Source: Polyrhizophydium stewartii
Taxonomy: Eukaryota; Chytridiomycota; Chytridiomycetes; Rhizophydiales
Reading direction: 5' to 3'
Length of the DNA: 32,685 nt
NCBI GenBank assembly: GCA_027604665.1
Contig: JADGIZ010000059.1
Location: 1 to 32,685, forward strand
Positions 31,900 to 32,685 of this stretch are shown here, piece after piece. The number at the start of each line of letters is the position of its first letter. Within the stretch, counting starts at the first letter, position 1. The notes under the pieces were generated by a model that worked only from the letters and a program-made list of their open reading frames with translations, ran no database searches and was not told where the DNA came from. Made by a program: the position numbers and the translations under genes.

Positions 31900-31958
31900 G
31901 CGCACGCTTGCGATCCAGGCTGCTGCGATAAACACTGCATGTTCATTGATGCACAGGC

Positions 31959-32685
31959 TCACTTGCGCTGGCTGCGCGGCACAAACTCGCCGACAGGCAC
32001 CGTGAGGTCGGGGCCATCCCTGCGTGCGCGTAAGCCGCGGTGTCAGCACTCGCGGCGGCGCAGGCGTGCATGCACCAGCAGACACAACGCACCACAGCGG
32101 CACGACCTGCGTCGGGTTGATCTTGATGTGCGAGACATAATAGTGCTTCTTGATGTGGTCCATGTCGACCGTGGCCGCGATCTTGGGCATCTGGTACACG
32201 CGGCGCAGCCAGCGCAGGATGTTGGGGAAGTCGTGCGTGACCGTGCCGCTCGTGCACTTGAAGTGCGTGTGGTACACCGGGTCGAAGCGCACCATGGTCG
32301 TGAACAGGCGGATGTCGGCCTCAGTGAACGTCGAGCCGACGAGGAACTCGGACTCGGCAAGGATGTCCTCGACGCGCGCGAGCGCCGCGAACACGGCCTT
32401 GCAGTTGCGCTCGTAGGCGTCCTGCGTGGTGGCGAAGCCGGTCTTGTAGACGCCGTTGTTGATCTGGTCATAGATCCAGGCGTTGACGTCGTCGATCTGC
32501 TGGCGCAGGCTCTCTGGATAGAACGTCAGACCAGGCGCCGACGACCACTCGTCGAACGCCGTGTTGAGCATGCGGATGATCTCGGAGCTCTCGTTGTTGA
32601 CAACGGTACCCAGCTGCTTGTCCCACAGCACGGGGACGGTGAAGCGCGCAGAGTACTCTGGGTCGGCCTTGAAGTACAGCTCGTG
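31959..32685 (-). CDS. ECM4-like: Glutathionyl-hydroquinone reductase (Ecm4/xi-class GST), 3' part
   Basis: The minus-strand gene enters from the right edge. Visible exons are 32685-32093 and 32019-31959, joined by a 73-nt GTGCGT...CAG intron, giving the last 217 aa. Family enzymes reduce glutathionyl-hydroquinones using glutathione. Characteristic xi-class sequences are VPVLWDKQLGTVVNNESSEI, the alpha-helical domain with NAWIYDQINNGVYKTGFATT, the FLVGSTFTEADIRLFTTMVR block, and a C-terminus with HYYVSHIKINPTQVVPLW. The N-terminal thioredoxin-like part with the catalytic Cys-Pro-Trp lies outside the window, so activity cannot be judged here. Confidence 0.9.

Noticed and set aside
1..32685. 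tRNA, rRNA, CRISPR, insertion sequence or prokaryotic operon features
   Set aside because: None seen. Introns, dynein and EDEM show a eukaryotic nuclear locus.

Overview
This window is eukaryotic nuclear DNA. It is GC-rich and gene-dense, with genes on both strands, intergenic gaps of about 60-300 bp, and many short spliceosomal introns (mostly 57-170 nt, donors GTGCG/GTGAG). It carries a complete outer-arm (DNAH5/DNAH8-type) axonemal dynein heavy chain and a probable axonemal microtubule protein beside it, so the organism builds a motile flagellum. Taken with the EDEM, P450 and Ecm4-type genes and the compact introns, a zoosporic (chytrid- or blastocladiomycete-like) fungus is the best guess. 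Another flagellated protist is not excluded. All exon models were assembled by hand from reading frame, splice sites and family conservation.

Layout, left to right: (1) a doubtful first exon of a metallo-beta-lactamase-like gene on the minus strand (160-262), then an unassigned stretch; (2) adenine phosphoribosyltransferase, five exons (1165-2114, +); (3) an EDEM-family GH47 alpha-mannosidase-like gene with a PA domain, twelve exons (2262-6481, -), convergent with APRT and divergent from (4) an F-box protein with a large Cys-rich region and an acidic tail (6626-8830, +); (5) a gene with repeated HFxLG(x)D motifs resembling axonemal microtubule stabilisers (8893-11347, +); (6) the dynein heavy chain, eleven exons (11622-28664, +); (7) a cytochrome P450, four exons (28770-30870, +); (8) a small F-box/ankyrin protein (30991-31899, +); (9) the 3' part of a glutathionyl-hydroquinone reductase (Ecm4/xi-class GST), running off the right edge (31959-32685, -).

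The striking feature is in the dynein gene. Two full-length inteins (390 and 403 residues) interrupt it at exactly equivalent positions, GTGK|T, in the Walker A P-loops of AAA1 and AAA2. Each intein is preceded, 11 nt upstream, by a 58-nt intron at the same codon and phase. The two introns are 49/58 identical, and the first 27 intein codons differ at only 3 of 81 nt, whereas the rest of the inteins has diverged widely. This looks like an intron-plus-intein unit copied from one P-loop to the other within a single gene. Both inteins keep the protein-splicing residues (Cys1, block-B His, C-terminal His-Asn, Thr at +1). Both have lost the acidic residues of both LAGLIDADG motifs, so they should splice but no longer home. 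The dynein needs two protein-splicing events before either nucleotide pocket is complete: a 5314-residue precursor becomes a 4521-residue mature chain.
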